DNA of 64,000 bases, taken from positions 8,060,001-8,124,000 of the forward strand of contig OZ245894.1 in the NCBI GenBank assembly GCA_965229635.1. Direction: 5' to 3'. Of this stretch, positions 23,073 to 32,397 are shown piece by piece. The notes below the pieces were generated by a model. That model had not been told where the DNA came from. It saw only the letters and a list, made by a program, of their open reading frames with translations, and searched no databases. Each line of letters opens with the position of its first letter. The first letter of the stretch is position 1. Source of the DNA: BQJU01 sp965229635. Lineage in GTDB: Bacteria > Bacteroidota > Bacteroidia > Chitinophagales > Saprospiraceae. Made by a program: the position numbers and the translations under genes.

Positions 23073-24128
23073 ATGAAAAAAGCAAATTATTCAGGACAAA
23101 AGTTGTACATCGGCATCGACGTACATTTAAAACAATGGAATGTTGGAATTTATACGGAATCAAGTTTCCACAAAGTATTCCAACAACCACCGGAAGCCAA
23201 TGTGCTACGCATCTACATGGATCGGCACTTTCCTGGAGGAGAATACTATACGGTATACGAAGCAGGCTTAACAGGCTTTAAGACCCATCGGGATCTGTCG
23301 TCGTGTGGCTTTAACAATATAGTAGTTCATCCCAGTGATGTACCGACCAAACATAAAGAACGATTGCAAAAACGAGACGCAGTAGATGCCTGCAAATTAG
23401 GTCGTAGCCTAAGGAATAAGGAGTTGGAGGGCATCTATGTTCCCTCACTAAAGGTACAACAAGATCGGGAGTTAATCCGCTATCGGTGTAATAAATTAGT
23501 AGGTAAGCAGACTCGGATAAAGAACCAGATCAAGTCATTTTTGGTTCTTTATGACTATAGATATGGAGGAGGCTCAGCCTCGTGGACCAAGGCCTATCAA
23601 GGCTGGTTAAAGAACTTGGAGATATCTAACACAAGTGCAAGACAAAGTTTGGATCATTTGCTTGAAGAGTTAGAATATTACCAAAAGAAATTACGGCAGG
23701 TGGATCGTCAGATTGTGGCATTGAGCCGTCAGCCGGAATATCAAGATCAGGTTAAATTACTCAAGAGTGTACCGGGAGTGGGTTTACTGGTGAGTATGAT
23801 TTTGTTAACAGAGCTGGGGGATATGCTGCGCTATGAGAACTTAGATCACTTGTGTGCCTATGTGGGTTTGATCCCAAATGTGTCCGGCTCAGGAGATACG
23901 CTTAGAGTAGGAAGACAAACGAAGCGCGGCAATAAATTGGTCAGACGGATGTTGGTACAGAGTGCCTGGGTAGCTAAGGGGCAAGATCCAGGCTTATTGG
24001 CTTGCTATGAAGAATTAGTCAAGCGTATGCACGGCAATAAGGCTATTATAAGAATTGAAAAGAAGTTGCTCAATCGGATTCGCAGAGTGTTGCTCAGTGG
24101 TCAGCCATACCAGATGGGTATAAAATAG
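23073..24128 (+). CDS. IS110-family transposase (DEDD recombinase)
   Basis: 351 aa. RuvC-like N-terminal domain with GIDVHLKQWNVG (Asp16), YEAG and KRDAVDACKLG acidic residues, a coiled-coil (about 190-230), then the Transposase_20 domain with LLKSVPGVG and SGSGDTLRVGRQTKRGNK. IS110-family enzymes use a structured non-coding RNA from the element (bridge RNA) to choose donor and target. The long non-coding part here is downstream of the gene, as in the IS1111 subgroup by my recollection. Element ends could not be fixed. Confidence 0.92.
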   Translation: MKKANYSGQKLYIGIDVHLKQWNVGIYTESSFHKVFQQPPEANVLRIYMDRHFPGGEYYTVYEAGLTGFKTHRDLSSCGFNNIVVHPSDVPTKHKERLQKRDAVDACKLGRSLRNKELEGIYVPSLKVQQDRELIRYRCNKLVGKQTRIKNQIKSFLVLYDYRYGGGSASWTKAYQGWLKNLEISNTSARQSLDHLLEELEYYQKKLRQVDRQIVALSRQPEYQDQVKLLKSVPGVGLLVSMILLTELGDMLRYENLDHLCAYVGLIPNVSGSGDTLRVGRQTKRGNKLVRRMLVQSAWVAKGQDPGLLACYEELVKRMHGNKAIIRIEKKLLNRIRRVLLSGQPYQMGIK

Positions 24129-24330
24129 TAATCAGGCAAAAAGCCTTATTACCCAAGACTTAAAAAATGGGGGATTCAACGCTATCAACCGTCTACGGCT
24201 CTAAGACCGTTTTGTTTAGATTGCGTCCCCCACCTTTAGCTATAATAAAACTTTGCGGCATTAGACCGCTGATAGAAGACTTTAGGCAAGGGAGTAAGGA
24301 ATTGCGAGTATTACGCTTGGTCTTTTTTTC
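24129..24330 (+). ncRNA. Candidate bridge RNA region of the IS110 element
   Basis: No open frame. Successive stems: TAAT-C-AGGC/GCCT-T-ATTA (24129-24151); GGGGG (24169-24173) and ACGC (24179-24182) pairing with GCGT (24223-24226) and CCCCC (24227-24231) around a 40-nt loop; then GCGG/CCGC near 24253-24271. Large internal loops closed by short stems fit guide-loop RNA, but the assignment rests on position and shape only. Confidence 0.45.
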
Positions 24331-24363
24331 AAAAGCCCCTTTATGAAAAAGGGGGGGGCTTTC
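24331..24363 (+). terminator. Terminator-like hairpin after the IS110 non-coding region
   Basis: AAAAGCCCC pairs with GGGGGGCTTT around TTTATGAAAAAG. A T-run precedes it and an A-run follows, so on the minus strand it would also terminate. Confidence 0.55.
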
Positions 24364-24498
24364 GAAAAAAGGAAAAAATGAATCATTAGATTACACTCAA
24401 AGAAAAGTCTCTGGGAGTGATAAAAAAAATTTGTGCCTAGACTAAAAAAAGTGGTCGGAAGTGTTGTTTTTCAACATAGAAGACGGTTGTTTCACGTT

Positions 24499-24705
24499 GT
24501 TAGATGCCTGTTGCAGCCTCATTACAAGTTGTTAGATGGCTGTAACAGCTTGTAACGGGAATATAACAGGTTGTTAGATCGTTGTTTCATGGTGTTAGCT
24601 GCCTGTTACATGGCCATTACAAGTTGTTAGACCGGTGTTAGATCAGTGAAACAGGCTGTAACAAGTTGTTAGATACCTGTTAGACCGTTGTAACAGCCTG
24701 TTACA
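24499..24705 (+). repeat. TGTTAGA / TGTAACA word array
   Basis: TGTTAGA at 24499, 24530, 24572, 24625, 24637, 24667 and 24678 with variant TGTTAGC at 24593, interleaved with TGTAACR or TGTTACA (24541, 24551, 24604, 24657, 24689, 24699). It fills the gap before the 127-aa gene. Same style as the other island arrays, with a different word. Confidence 0.75.
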
Positions 24706-24723
24706 GCCACAAAACAAAATCGC

Positions 24724-25107
24724 ATGGACAATCTTTACAATGACTACTTTAAAGCCTTACAGTGGTTTGAGAGCCAGGAAAAAGCCAGGGAAGCTTTACA
24801 GCTAGGTAGAAACAAACGGGCTAATGTAATCGCTCGTATTCCCCGAACGGCTTACTATCGCAAGGTGTGTATATCTCCCAAGTGCCAACGGGAGTTTGAA
24901 GGCACCATCCGGGGGCAATATTGTAACTACGCGCCCAACGGATCGGGGAGTAGCTGCCGGGTAACTGTGATGCGCTTAAAACGGAAGGCTTACCTCTATT
25001 TGTTTGCGCAGTCCCTCCTTTTTGCAGTCTTAATCTATGTGGCGTCATTAGTACTTGACGGCGTGGTTAAGGAATGGAACCTGAAAAAATGTAACGGTAC
25101 TTTTTAG
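24724..25107 (+). CDS. Zinc-ribbon protein with C-terminal membrane segment
   Basis: 127 aa. Residues about 48-80 hold four cysteines (CISPKC, C, C) arranged like a zinc ribbon with positively charged surroundings. A single hydrophobic helix (LYLFAQSLLFAVLIYVASLV) lies at about 91-110, followed by a short basic tail. Possibly a membrane-tethered DNA- or RNA-binding protein; no family recognised. It lies between a word array and the RHH gene. Confidence 0.6.
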   Translation: MDNLYNDYFKALQWFESQEKAREALQLGRNKRANVIARIPRTAYYRKVCISPKCQREFEGTIRGQYCNYAPNGSGSSCRVTVMRLKRKAYLYLFAQSLLFAVLIYVASLVLDGVVKEWNLKKCNGTF

Positions 25108-25164
25108 CTGATTTTTTGACTTTGCCTACCGCCCGCCCATAAATTGCAGTCAAAAAATTTAGCT

Positions 25165-26001
25165 ATGCAAACTAAAAAAAAGACGTTAACCATTGCGGGG
25201 CGGGTAGATGCCGACATTAAGGAGCTCTTTGTGAAGGAATCCGAAGAAAGGGGGATCAGCCAACAGGAGCTATTACAGGAGGCCCTGGTGACCTACTTCA
25301 ACCAGGAGCCAGAACCTACCCCACTTCCGGAGCCGGAACCTGTGCCGGCGCCCATCGATGACCTCGATCTCGATCCGGAGGAAACAGAAGACGAACCATT
25401 CACCGATCCGGAGGAAGAGCCGGAGCCCGAAGAGGAGGCCGCACAGGGATTGTTTGCCCTATTCCCGCCATTGATGGCTGCGGAGATCAATTGCGCCATT
25501 GTGAAGGCCTGGCAGGAGGTTGACCAGGTGCTCAACCCCTCTCCTATTTCTGACCTATTGCTGGAGCTGGCTGATGACCTGGAGAAAGAGGCATTCAGCC
25601 CCCGCAAATACGAATGCCAGGACGACGATTACCAGGAGATCCTCCCGGAGCTGGCCATCGACCAGGTGGACCGCATTTTAACCGATGCCAAAGCCGAGCT
25701 GGGCGAAACCTCCGATAAGGAAACCATCTTCCGGACGATCGCTCAATTCTGCTACGAAAAGAGCGATAACCTTTACCAGACCGATCGATCCATTACCCTG
25801 GAGTTTACCCGCTACGAATGGCTAGGCCTCGACAAGATCGTAACCCAGGCCAACAAATACCGCGAAGACGGCCAGCCCCTCGACCTGGAAACACTGATCC
25901 GCTTAAAGCTGGGAGAAACAATGGAGGAACTTGGCCAGGGCTTCTTCGGCCCACGTGACAAACAGCTCTGCGAGCTGAGCCAGGAGTTCCAGAAGGTCTG
26001 A
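25165..26001 (+). CDS. Ribbon-helix-helix protein with acidic proline-rich linker
   Basis: 278 aa from the ATG at 25165; a TTG 7 codons upstream is less likely. N-terminal RHH DNA-binding motif (about 3-45: KKTLTIAGRVDADIKELFVK then SEERGISQQELLQEALVTYF), a PEPEPTPLPEPEP-type acidic linker (about 48-90), and an alpha-helical C-terminal domain (about 95-278). It could act as a partition, copy-control or accessory transfer factor. A 63-aa copy of its C-terminus lies at 45295-45488, so this gene end has been mobile together with metal-resistance cargo. Confidence 0.72.
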   Translation: MQTKKKTLTIAGRVDADIKELFVKESEERGISQQELLQEALVTYFNQEPEPTPLPEPEPVPAPIDDLDLDPEETEDEPFTDPEEEPEPEEEAAQGLFALFPPLMAAEINCAIVKAWQEVDQVLNPSPISDLLLELADDLEKEAFSPRKYECQDDDYQEILPELAIDQVDRILTDAKAELGETSDKETIFRTIAQFCYEKSDNLYQTDRSITLEFTRYEWLGLDKIVTQANKYREDGQPLDLETLIRLKLGETMEELGQGFFGPRDKQLCELSQEFQKV

Positions 26002-26124
26002 CCACGAAGATTTTTGGTTCTTTGACAAATCTCGTGTTTAGAGTCAATCGAAAATGTAAATCGCCACTCCCTATGGTCGCTTTGCGCTTCACATTTTAGT
26101 TTGACCACGAAATTTGTCAAAGAA
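25999..26124 (+). repeat. Small insertion with inverted and direct repeats
   Basis: TGACCACGAA is repeated (25999-26008, 26102-26111), and TTCTTTGACAAAT (26018-26030) is inverted at 26112-26124. The homologous region at 45488-45510 has one TGACCACGAA and lacks about 115 bp, so this looks like a small non-autonomous insertion or a duplication. Confidence 0.5.
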
Positions 26125-26171
26125 GGGGAATTTTTAAGTTGGGGTAAACTTGAAGGCACAATTACCACCTT

Positions 26172-29100
26172 TCATATTTCCCCTTTTTTTGAAGCCTTGC
26201 CGGGTGCGGTGAGGCTTTTTTTGTTCAAAAGCAAATACACACTAGGAATCACCAATAAATTCAAAAATGTAGAAGAAATCAACCCGCCCAGGATGACGAT
26301 GGCCATTGGGCTTTGAATTTCATTACCGGCCTTTCCTCCAGCCAGAGCTAATGGAATGAGTGCAAGTCCGGTCGTAAGGGCGGTCATTAAAATAGGATTT
26401 AATCGGTCTAGCGAACCTTCAATGATAGTTTCCCTCAGGTTGCTATCTTTTTGCAAAACCTGAAAGCGGCTTACCAACAAAATACCATTCCGGGCCGCAA
26501 TACCAAAGAGGCTGATAAAGCCAATCGTTGAGGCTATGGAAACGATGCCGGTGGTGAAATAAACAATAAAAACACCACCGATTAGGGCCAATGGAAGATT
26601 CATCAATACAATACCGGCGAGCGTCAGATTGCTAAACTCCAGGTAGAGTAATAGAAAGATGACAAGCAAAGCACCAAATGAGGTCAGCAGCAACAACCGT
26701 GTGGCACGTGCTTCACTTTCGAATTGCCCTCCGTATTCTACGCGGTATCCTTCCGGTAAGGTGATATTTCCCTCAACGGCATTTTGAATATCATTAACTA
26801 CTCCACGAAGGTCTCGCCCCGCCACGTTTGCCGATACAACAATTTTGCGTTGTACATTCTCGCGGCTCACGGAATAGGGATTACCAGTTACCTCTACATC
26901 TGCGACGTAGTAAAGTGGAATTTTCTCCCCGGAATGGGCATCCAGTAAACTGTTGCTGATTGCTTCAATTGAATTGCGGTTCTGCTCATTGTAGCGAACC
27001 ACTAAATCAAAACTGCGCTGCCCCTCAAAAACCTGCCCTACTCGCTCACCGGCGAAGGCTACATCGATATAGTCCATAAAGTCCCCCACACGAATTCCGT
27101 ATTTGGCCAGCATAGTCCTGTTGGGTCGGATGCGTACCTGGGGAACTTCAATTTGTTGTTCTACATTGACATCTACCAGCCCGGAAATGCTTTCAATTTG
27201 TTGCTTGATATCGTTGCCGGTAGAAAACAATTGATTAAGGTCAGAACCAAACACCTTGATCGCAATATTGGCCCGCGTGCCAGACAACATGTGATCGATC
27301 CGGTGGGCGATGGGTTGCCCGATGGTAATATTGGCTCCCGGCACAATACTTAGTCGGGTTCTTACGGCTTCCAGGAATGCTTCCTCACTGCGGTCTTTTA
27401 AAGAAAAGGGTACATCGATCTCAGAAGCGTTTACGCCCTGGGCGTGTTCGTCCATTTCTGCTCTGCCGGTGCGCCGCGAAGTGATATCTACTTCGGGCAT
27501 CTCCAGCATTAGTTTTTCTACCAGAGCTCCCGTTTTATTGGATTCATCAAGAGAAGTTCCTGGAGGTGTCACTACGCTAATCACCAGTGATCCTTCATTA
27601 AATTCAGGCAAAAAACTTCGCCCCAAACCAGTCAAGAGGAAAATGGACACAGCAAATAAAATAATGGCTGCACTGACCACCAATCCCGGTATTTTTAATG
27701 CCAAATGTAGCAGTTTTCGGTAACCGGCTCCAACCGTTCTCTCTACCCAGCTTCCGGCAGCTTGCCGCTTCAAGCGGTTTTCATCACTGAGCATATAGCT
27801 ACTCAACACCGGTGTTAAGGTCACTGCCACAAATAGCGAAGTAAAGATGGCGATGATGAAAGAAACGCCCAATGGTTGTAATAACCTGCCTTCCATACCA
27901 CTCAGGAAAAAGAGTGGGATAAATGCGGCAATGATGATCAACGTTGCAATCAAAATAGAATTCCTGATTTCACTGGAGGCATCAAATATGATCTTCGGCG
28001 AACTTTCCCTTCCCCCAATAGGCTTTTTGATGTTTTCCCTCAATCGCTTGAAGATATTTTCAACATCGATAATGGCATCGTCTACCAGGGCTCCGATAGC
28101 GATGGCCATACCACCCAGACTCATCGTGTTGATGGTAAATCCCAGTAGTTTGAGTACAATAATGGTGACCAATAGAGAAGCCGGAATTGCGATCAGGGAA
28201 ATAAAAGTGGTTCGCCAATTCAAAAGGAAAAGAAACAATACAATACTAACAAAAACAGCTCCCTCGAAGAGGGTACTTTGCAGGTTATCAATCGAGGCCT
28301 GAATAAAATTGGACTGTCGGAAGATATGGGTATTCAGTTCTACACCTGCGGGCAATTGATTTTGCACGCCCTGCATGGTTTCATCGATCCGCTCGGTAAG
28401 CTTTAATGTGTTGGCGTTGGGTTGTTTCATCAGTGTGAGAATGACGGAGGATTGTCCACTAACTGCCCCGTCCCCTATTTTTGGAGCCACACTAATCCGG
28501 ACATCTGCGATATCGACAATCCTTATCGGGTCATTACCTTGCATTTTAATCAAAGTATTACCGATTTCTTCTACCGAATTGGTACGCCCTTCACCCTGTA
28601 TAATGTATTGATTGCCGTATTGATTAATAAACCCTCCGGAGGCATTGGCCGTTGCGGACGCGGCCGCTTCTTCCAGCTCGTTCAGCGTAATGCCGAAGTA
28701 TTTCATCTTCATAGGGTCAACCACTACTTCATACTGCTTATAGCCTCCTCCGATAACAATGACCTGAGCTACACCACTAATGGCCAATAGCTGTGGGCGT
28801 ACGGTCCAATCGGCCAGTGTACGTAATTCCATTGGTGCTAGGCTATCGGAGCTAAGACTCATTAACATGATTTCGCCCATAATGGATGATATTGGAGCCA
28901 GGGTCGGACTTTCTACCCCTTCCGGAAGTTTTCCTTCTACGGTAGCCAGTTTTTCGGCAACAATCTGACGAGCTTTATAAATATCTGTCCCCCACTCAAA
29001 TTCCGCCCACACTATGGATATTCCCATAGCCGAGGAAGAACGAATTCGCCTAATATTGGGGGCTCCGTTGAGTGCCGATTCCAGTGGGTAACTGACCAGG

Positions 29101-29288
29101 CGTTCGACCTCCTCTGTGGCCATGCCGTGAGCTTCCGTAAGTACGGTAACGGTAGGGGCGGTCAAATCCGGGAATACATCTACATCCATATCAGAAGCGA
29201 TATATGCACCGGTAAGCATGACCAGGGCAAAAACCGCAAGGACCAGAAGGCGGTTGTTCAGCGCAAGCTGTATAATTCGATTAAGCAT
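26172..29288 (-). CDS. czcA: Heavy-metal efflux RND pump, CusA/CzcA family
   Basis: 1038 aa, normal length. Inner-membrane proton-driven pump moving divalent or monovalent metal ions to the adaptor and outer-membrane channel. Signatures: N-terminal TM1 (LALNNRLLVLAVFALVMLTG), DVDVFPDLTAPTV, the HME-type TM4 motif DDAIIDVENIFKRL, and FNEGSLVISVVTPPGTS. Metal specificity is not readable; His-rich partners suggest Co/Zn/Cd or Ni. Last gene of the operon; its final codons overlap the shared terminator region. Confidence 0.93.
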   Translation of the reverse strand: MLNRIIQLALNNRLLVLAVFALVMLTGAYIASDMDVDVFPDLTAPTVTVLTEAHGMATEEVERLVSYPLESALNGAPNIRRIRSSSAMGISIVWAEFEWGTDIYKARQIVAEKLATVEGKLPEGVESPTLAPISSIMGEIMLMSLSSDSLAPMELRTLADWTVRPQLLAISGVAQVIVIGGGYKQYEVVVDPMKMKYFGITLNELEEAAASATANASGGFINQYGNQYIIQGEGRTNSVEEIGNTLIKMQGNDPIRIVDIADVRISVAPKIGDGAVSGQSSVILTLMKQPNANTLKLTERIDETMQGVQNQLPAGVELNTHIFRQSNFIQASIDNLQSTLFEGAVFVSIVLFLFLLNWRTTFISLIAIPASLLVTIIVLKLLGFTINTMSLGGMAIAIGALVDDAIIDVENIFKRLRENIKKPIGGRESSPKIIFDASSEIRNSILIATLIIIAAFIPLFFLSGMEGRLLQPLGVSFIIAIFTSLFVAVTLTPVLSSYMLSDENRLKRQAAGSWVERTVGAGYRKLLHLALKIPGLVVSAAIILFAVSIFLLTGLGRSFLPEFNEGSLVISVVTPPGTSLDESNKTGALVEKLMLEMPEVDITSRRTGRAEMDEHAQGVNASEIDVPFSLKDRSEEAFLEAVRTRLSIVPGANITIGQPIAHRIDHMLSGTRANIAIKVFGSDLNQLFSTGNDIKQQIESISGLVDVNVEQQIEVPQVRIRPNRTMLAKYGIRVGDFMDYIDVAFAGERVGQVFEGQRSFDLVVRYNEQNRNSIEAISNSLLDAHSGEKIPLYYVADVEVTGNPYSVSRENVQRKIVVSANVAGRDLRGVVNDIQNAVEGNITLPEGYRVEYGGQFESEARATRLLLLTSFGALLVIFLLLYLEFSNLTLAGIVLMNLPLALIGGVFIVYFTTGIVSIASTIGFISLFGIAARNGILLVSRFQVLQKDSNLRETIIEGSLDRLNPILMTALTTGLALIPLALAGGKAGNEIQSPMAIVILGGLISSTFLNLLVIPSVYLLLNKKSLTAPGKASKKGEI
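26192..26222. terminator. Bidirectional terminator between RHH gene and czcA
   Basis: AAGCCTTGCCG-GGTG-CGGTGAGGCTT stem flanked by T7 on both strands. The minus-strand czcA frame runs through it to its stop at 26172. The same hairpin and flanks recur at 45560-45589 after the ACR3 gene. Confidence 0.65.
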
Positions 29289-29300
29289 TTTTATCCTTTT

Positions 29301-30515
29301 TTAATTACCCAGCCAATACTCCAGTTCAACTTTTAATGTGTTGTACTGAAACAAGGCATTTAAATATTGTTGCTTTACCTGGATTACCTGTTCCAATCCA
29401 TCCAGATATTCCAGATAACTGATCTCTCCTTCCCGATAAGCGTCCACGTTCACCTCATTTTGTTCCTGGACAATCGGCTGGAGGTCTTCTTGCAAGTATT
29501 CTAAAATATGCCGTTGGTGATCCACCCGGTAGCGCAATTCGCTTACCGTACGCTCCAGTTTTTGGTGCTCCGTTTTGAATACAGCTTCCTGTACCTTTAC
29601 GCCCACCTGTGCTGCATCAATTTGTGATTGATAGGATTTCCGAAAAAGAGGCACATTGATCCCCACCTGGTAGCCAAACAGCGGGAAATTTCCAAAGGCA
29701 TTCTGGAGCCGAAGGCCTGTATTTATTTGAGGCAGGAGCTGGACTTTTTGAGTCTCGACTTTGGCTTGTGCCAGTTCCTGCTTTGCCTGGAGTAGCTGTA
29801 AATGTGGATTGTTTTGCAAACTGGTATCGATTACCGGTAAAGGGGCCAATGGCAGTTCTCCGATGACATCGTAGGTCGTATCTGTCTGGAGCCAAAGATT
29901 GAAAAGGGTTTGCGCAATTTGGTATTTCTCATCGGCGTGTTCGGCTTCCAGTCGAGCTTGTCCCAAGCGGGAACGAGCCGCCAATTGAGGAATTTTTCCA
30001 GTTTCTCCGCGCTCCAGTTGTTCTGTCGTTACTTCCAGAAAATCACTGTACAATGCCAAATTTTCAGCAGCAAGATTTTGTTCTTGCTTGGCGTATTGCA
30101 ATTGGTAATAAGAGAGAGTTACCTGACGCTCCAGTTCCTGGCCGGTGACAGATAATTTTCTTTCCGCAACTTGAACTCCTTGCCGGTAATAAGCCCGCTG
30201 CAATTTATTTGCCTTAGGCAGGTAAAAATTCTGCTGTACGTTCAGTGATTGAACGCCCGATTGTCCATTAAAGTCAAATTCTTCTCCTGATAAGAAAAGT
30301 TGAGTCGGGGGGGTCAGCAGGCCGGAGCTGGTCAACTGATTTTGTTGTTCAACCGATAAGCGATCTCGTTCTATTCCGGCGTAGTTATTTTTAGCCCGGT
30401 CGATGGCTTCCCCCAAGCTAATGCTGGCATTTTGCCCAAAACAAAATGAGGATAAACCTCCAGCCAAAATTACCAAGAGTAGGTTTCTAAAAAACATTTT
30501 TTTGGTCATTGTCAC
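29301..30515 (-). CDS. czcC: TolC-family outer-membrane efflux protein
   Basis: 404 aa. Signal peptide (about 1-27, MTMTKKMFFRNLLLVILAGG...), then two alternating coiled-coil hairpin repeats typical of outer-membrane efflux channels (AIDRAKNNYAGIERDRLSVE; EREYLQEDLQPIVQEQ-like region near the end). It ends 12 bp before czcA and starts 5 bp after czcB, giving a tight B-C-A operon. Forms the exit duct of the metal pump. Confidence 0.9.
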   Translation of the reverse strand: MTMTKKMFFRNLLLVILAGGLSSFCFGQNASISLGEAIDRAKNNYAGIERDRLSVEQQNQLTSSGLLTPPTQLFLSGEEFDFNGQSGVQSLNVQQNFYLPKANKLQRAYYRQGVQVAERKLSVTGQELERQVTLSYYQLQYAKQEQNLAAENLALYSDFLEVTTEQLERGETGKIPQLAARSRLGQARLEAEHADEKYQIAQTLFNLWLQTDTTYDVIGELPLAPLPVIDTSLQNNPHLQLLQAKQELAQAKVETQKVQLLPQINTGLRLQNAFGNFPLFGYQVGINVPLFRKSYQSQIDAAQVGVKVQEAVFKTEHQKLERTVSELRYRVDHQRHILEYLQEDLQPIVQEQNEVNVDAYREGEISYLEYLDGLEQVIQVKQQYLNALFQYNTLKVELEYWLGN

Positions 30516-30520
30516 AAAAT

Positions 30521-32053
30521 TTAATGTTCATGGCCATGTGCCGGAATGGTGGAAGACATCGAGGCCATTTTAATCTGATATGCTCCTTTCGTCACCACCC
30601 ATTCTCCTTGCTTCAAGCCTGAGAGAACTTGTACATTAAAACCATCATCTACCCCTAGCTTTACCTGTCTTTTTTCAAAGTTTTCTCCTCCGGTTTCGAC
30701 ATAGACGTAGGTTAAATTGTAGTCTTGCATCAGTGCAGATTTGGGAATAACCAGGGCATTTTCGATGGGGTTGGTCAGTAGAAACAGCTCCACAAATGAT
30801 CCGGGAATAAGTTCTCTCAGGTTGTCAAGTTCAAACAACACTGGAATGAAACTACTTCCCGATTCAAGCACCTTTCCATAGGTCAGTAAGCGACCGTTAT
30901 AGTCACTTAGTGACTGTACTGTCTGCTGATAAGGAGTCTTAAAATTTGCAGACTTTAACTGACTCAATTGCGGTAAGTATTTTTGTGAAACTTGAGCCTC
31001 CAGTAGCAAACGCCGGGTATCGGTGATTTCCGCCAACGGTGTTCCTTCCTCTACAAACTGCCCATCGGTCACCATGATATTTTTGATGATACCGGCCATG
31101 CTCGCCCCAACAGATTGACCTCCTGCATTGTAGGAATTGGACAGGGTTTGAAATTCGGCCTGCGCAATGGAATAATCCATTTTTCGTTTTTCAAACTCCT
31201 TCTGACCAATAATTTGTTTTAAAATTAGATCCTCTGCCCGCTCAAAGTCGGCTTTCGTTTTTTCCAGGCTGGCCTTAGCTATTTGAAATTTTTCCTCCAG
31301 ATTAGATTTTATCAGCCCTTGGCTATTGATATTGAATAGGATTTCCCCGGATCGGACCTCCTGGCCTTCCTGAAGTTTTGCATTTCTGTAGAATACAATA
31401 CCGCTACTTTTTGCAACGATGACCTTTTCCTGGCCCTTAACTGCCTTTATCTCTCCCGAAGTATTGATCACCTCGTGAATGGATTGCTGGTGTACCGGCT
31501 GGATAGCGAAGTCGATTTTCCAGGCCTGCTCCTTTAAAAAATTAACGCCCTGATCAGGTTCTTCTATCCCGGCCAAGACCTCTGTTGCTTCCTCCGTGTT
31601 GGCGAAGACCTGAATATTTTGAAGAACAACTTTATCAGAAAAATCTGGAGTCACCAGCTCGAAAACCAGCTGCCCTTTGCCACTTACCGCAGGCTGTAAT
31701 GAAGGACTAAAAATACCTGGTGAGGAAGGGGCGTCTACTGTTTGTCGGATGCCCTTTTCGCCTACAATCAAGCTTACAGTGAGTTGTCCTTTTTCAATTG
31801 GTTTGTAGTTGGACATGCGGGTGAAATGTGCTGCAAACCGGCTTACTTGACCAATGACCAAAGGTTTGAACTCAACAAATAGTTCTACCTGGTCGGTCCA
31901 TTCGGTAATTGATACGGCCACTTCTTCGCCGTGGGCATGATCATCCTCGGCTCCGTGGGCGTGTTCTGCTCCACCATGGGCGTGACCAGATTCAACGGAT
32001 TGACAAGCTAGCATCAGGACGAATCCTGATGCTGCCAAAATATACTTTAACAT
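30521..32053 (-). CDS. czcB: RND metal efflux periplasmic adaptor, CzcB-like, with His-rich N-terminus
   Basis: 510 aa. Lipoprotein-type start (MLKYILAASGFVLMLAC) followed by HAHGGAEHAHGAEDDHAHGE, a likely metal-binding segment. An extra beta domain (about 45-150) precedes the usual adaptor parts: barrel-sandwich hybrid, coiled-coil hairpin (about 270-330) and beta-barrel/MP domains. It joins CzcA to the outer channel and may hand metal over. Confidence 0.9.
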   Translation of the reverse strand: MLKYILAASGFVLMLACQSVESGHAHGGAEHAHGAEDDHAHGEEVAVSITEWTDQVELFVEFKPLVIGQVSRFAAHFTRMSNYKPIEKGQLTVSLIVGEKGIRQTVDAPSSPGIFSPSLQPAVSGKGQLVFELVTPDFSDKVVLQNIQVFANTEEATEVLAGIEEPDQGVNFLKEQAWKIDFAIQPVHQQSIHEVINTSGEIKAVKGQEKVIVAKSSGIVFYRNAKLQEGQEVRSGEILFNINSQGLIKSNLEEKFQIAKASLEKTKADFERAEDLILKQIIGQKEFEKRKMDYSIAQAEFQTLSNSYNAGGQSVGASMAGIIKNIMVTDGQFVEEGTPLAEITDTRRLLLEAQVSQKYLPQLSQLKSANFKTPYQQTVQSLSDYNGRLLTYGKVLESGSSFIPVLFELDNLRELIPGSFVELFLLTNPIENALVIPKSALMQDYNLTYVYVETGGENFEKRQVKLGVDDGFNVQVLSGLKQGEWVVTKGAYQIKMASMSSTIPAHGHEH

Positions 32054-32064
32054 GGTTTTTGATT

Positions 32065-32325
32065 TTAGTGCTGCTCTTGAATTTTTAAACTATCCTTCTG
32101 CAAGGAATCAGCTTCAACTGAAAACTCCTCTTGCTGGTGGGGATGATCGTGATCATGATCCCCATCATGCGAATGATCATCAGCATGTGAGTGCTCCGAG
32201 CCATCATCATGAGAATGAGTAGTATTTTCATGGCTATGGCCATCGTCATGTGATTGAGAATCGGAATTTGTACAAGCAGCGAAGTAAAAGAGAGAAAGAA
32301 ATAGGACGAAAATAAGTCGTTTCAT
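32065..32325 (-). CDS. Small His-rich lipoprotein
   Basis: 86 aa. Lipobox FAAC at residues 15-18; then a His/Asp/Ser run (HSHDDGSEHSHADDHSHDGD and similar), 20-odd histidines in all, and a short acidic tail. It should bind metal ions in the periplasm near the pump. It lies 11 bp upstream of czcB in the operon. Confidence 0.85.
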   Translation of the reverse strand: MKRLIFVLFLSLFYFAACTNSDSQSHDDGHSHENTTHSHDDGSEHSHADDHSHDGDHDHDHPHQQEEFSVEADSLQKDSLKIQEQH

Positions 32326-32397
32326 TTTCCTGAATAATTAAGTGATTAACAATAGAATAATTGAGGAATGCCAGGACATTCCAATTCAAAATGAAAA

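Noticed and set aside
17891..24705. CRISPR array
   Set aside because: The repeats are 7-8 bp words in both orientations with 2-45 bp spacing, no 25-40 bp repeat with equal spacers and no cas genes.
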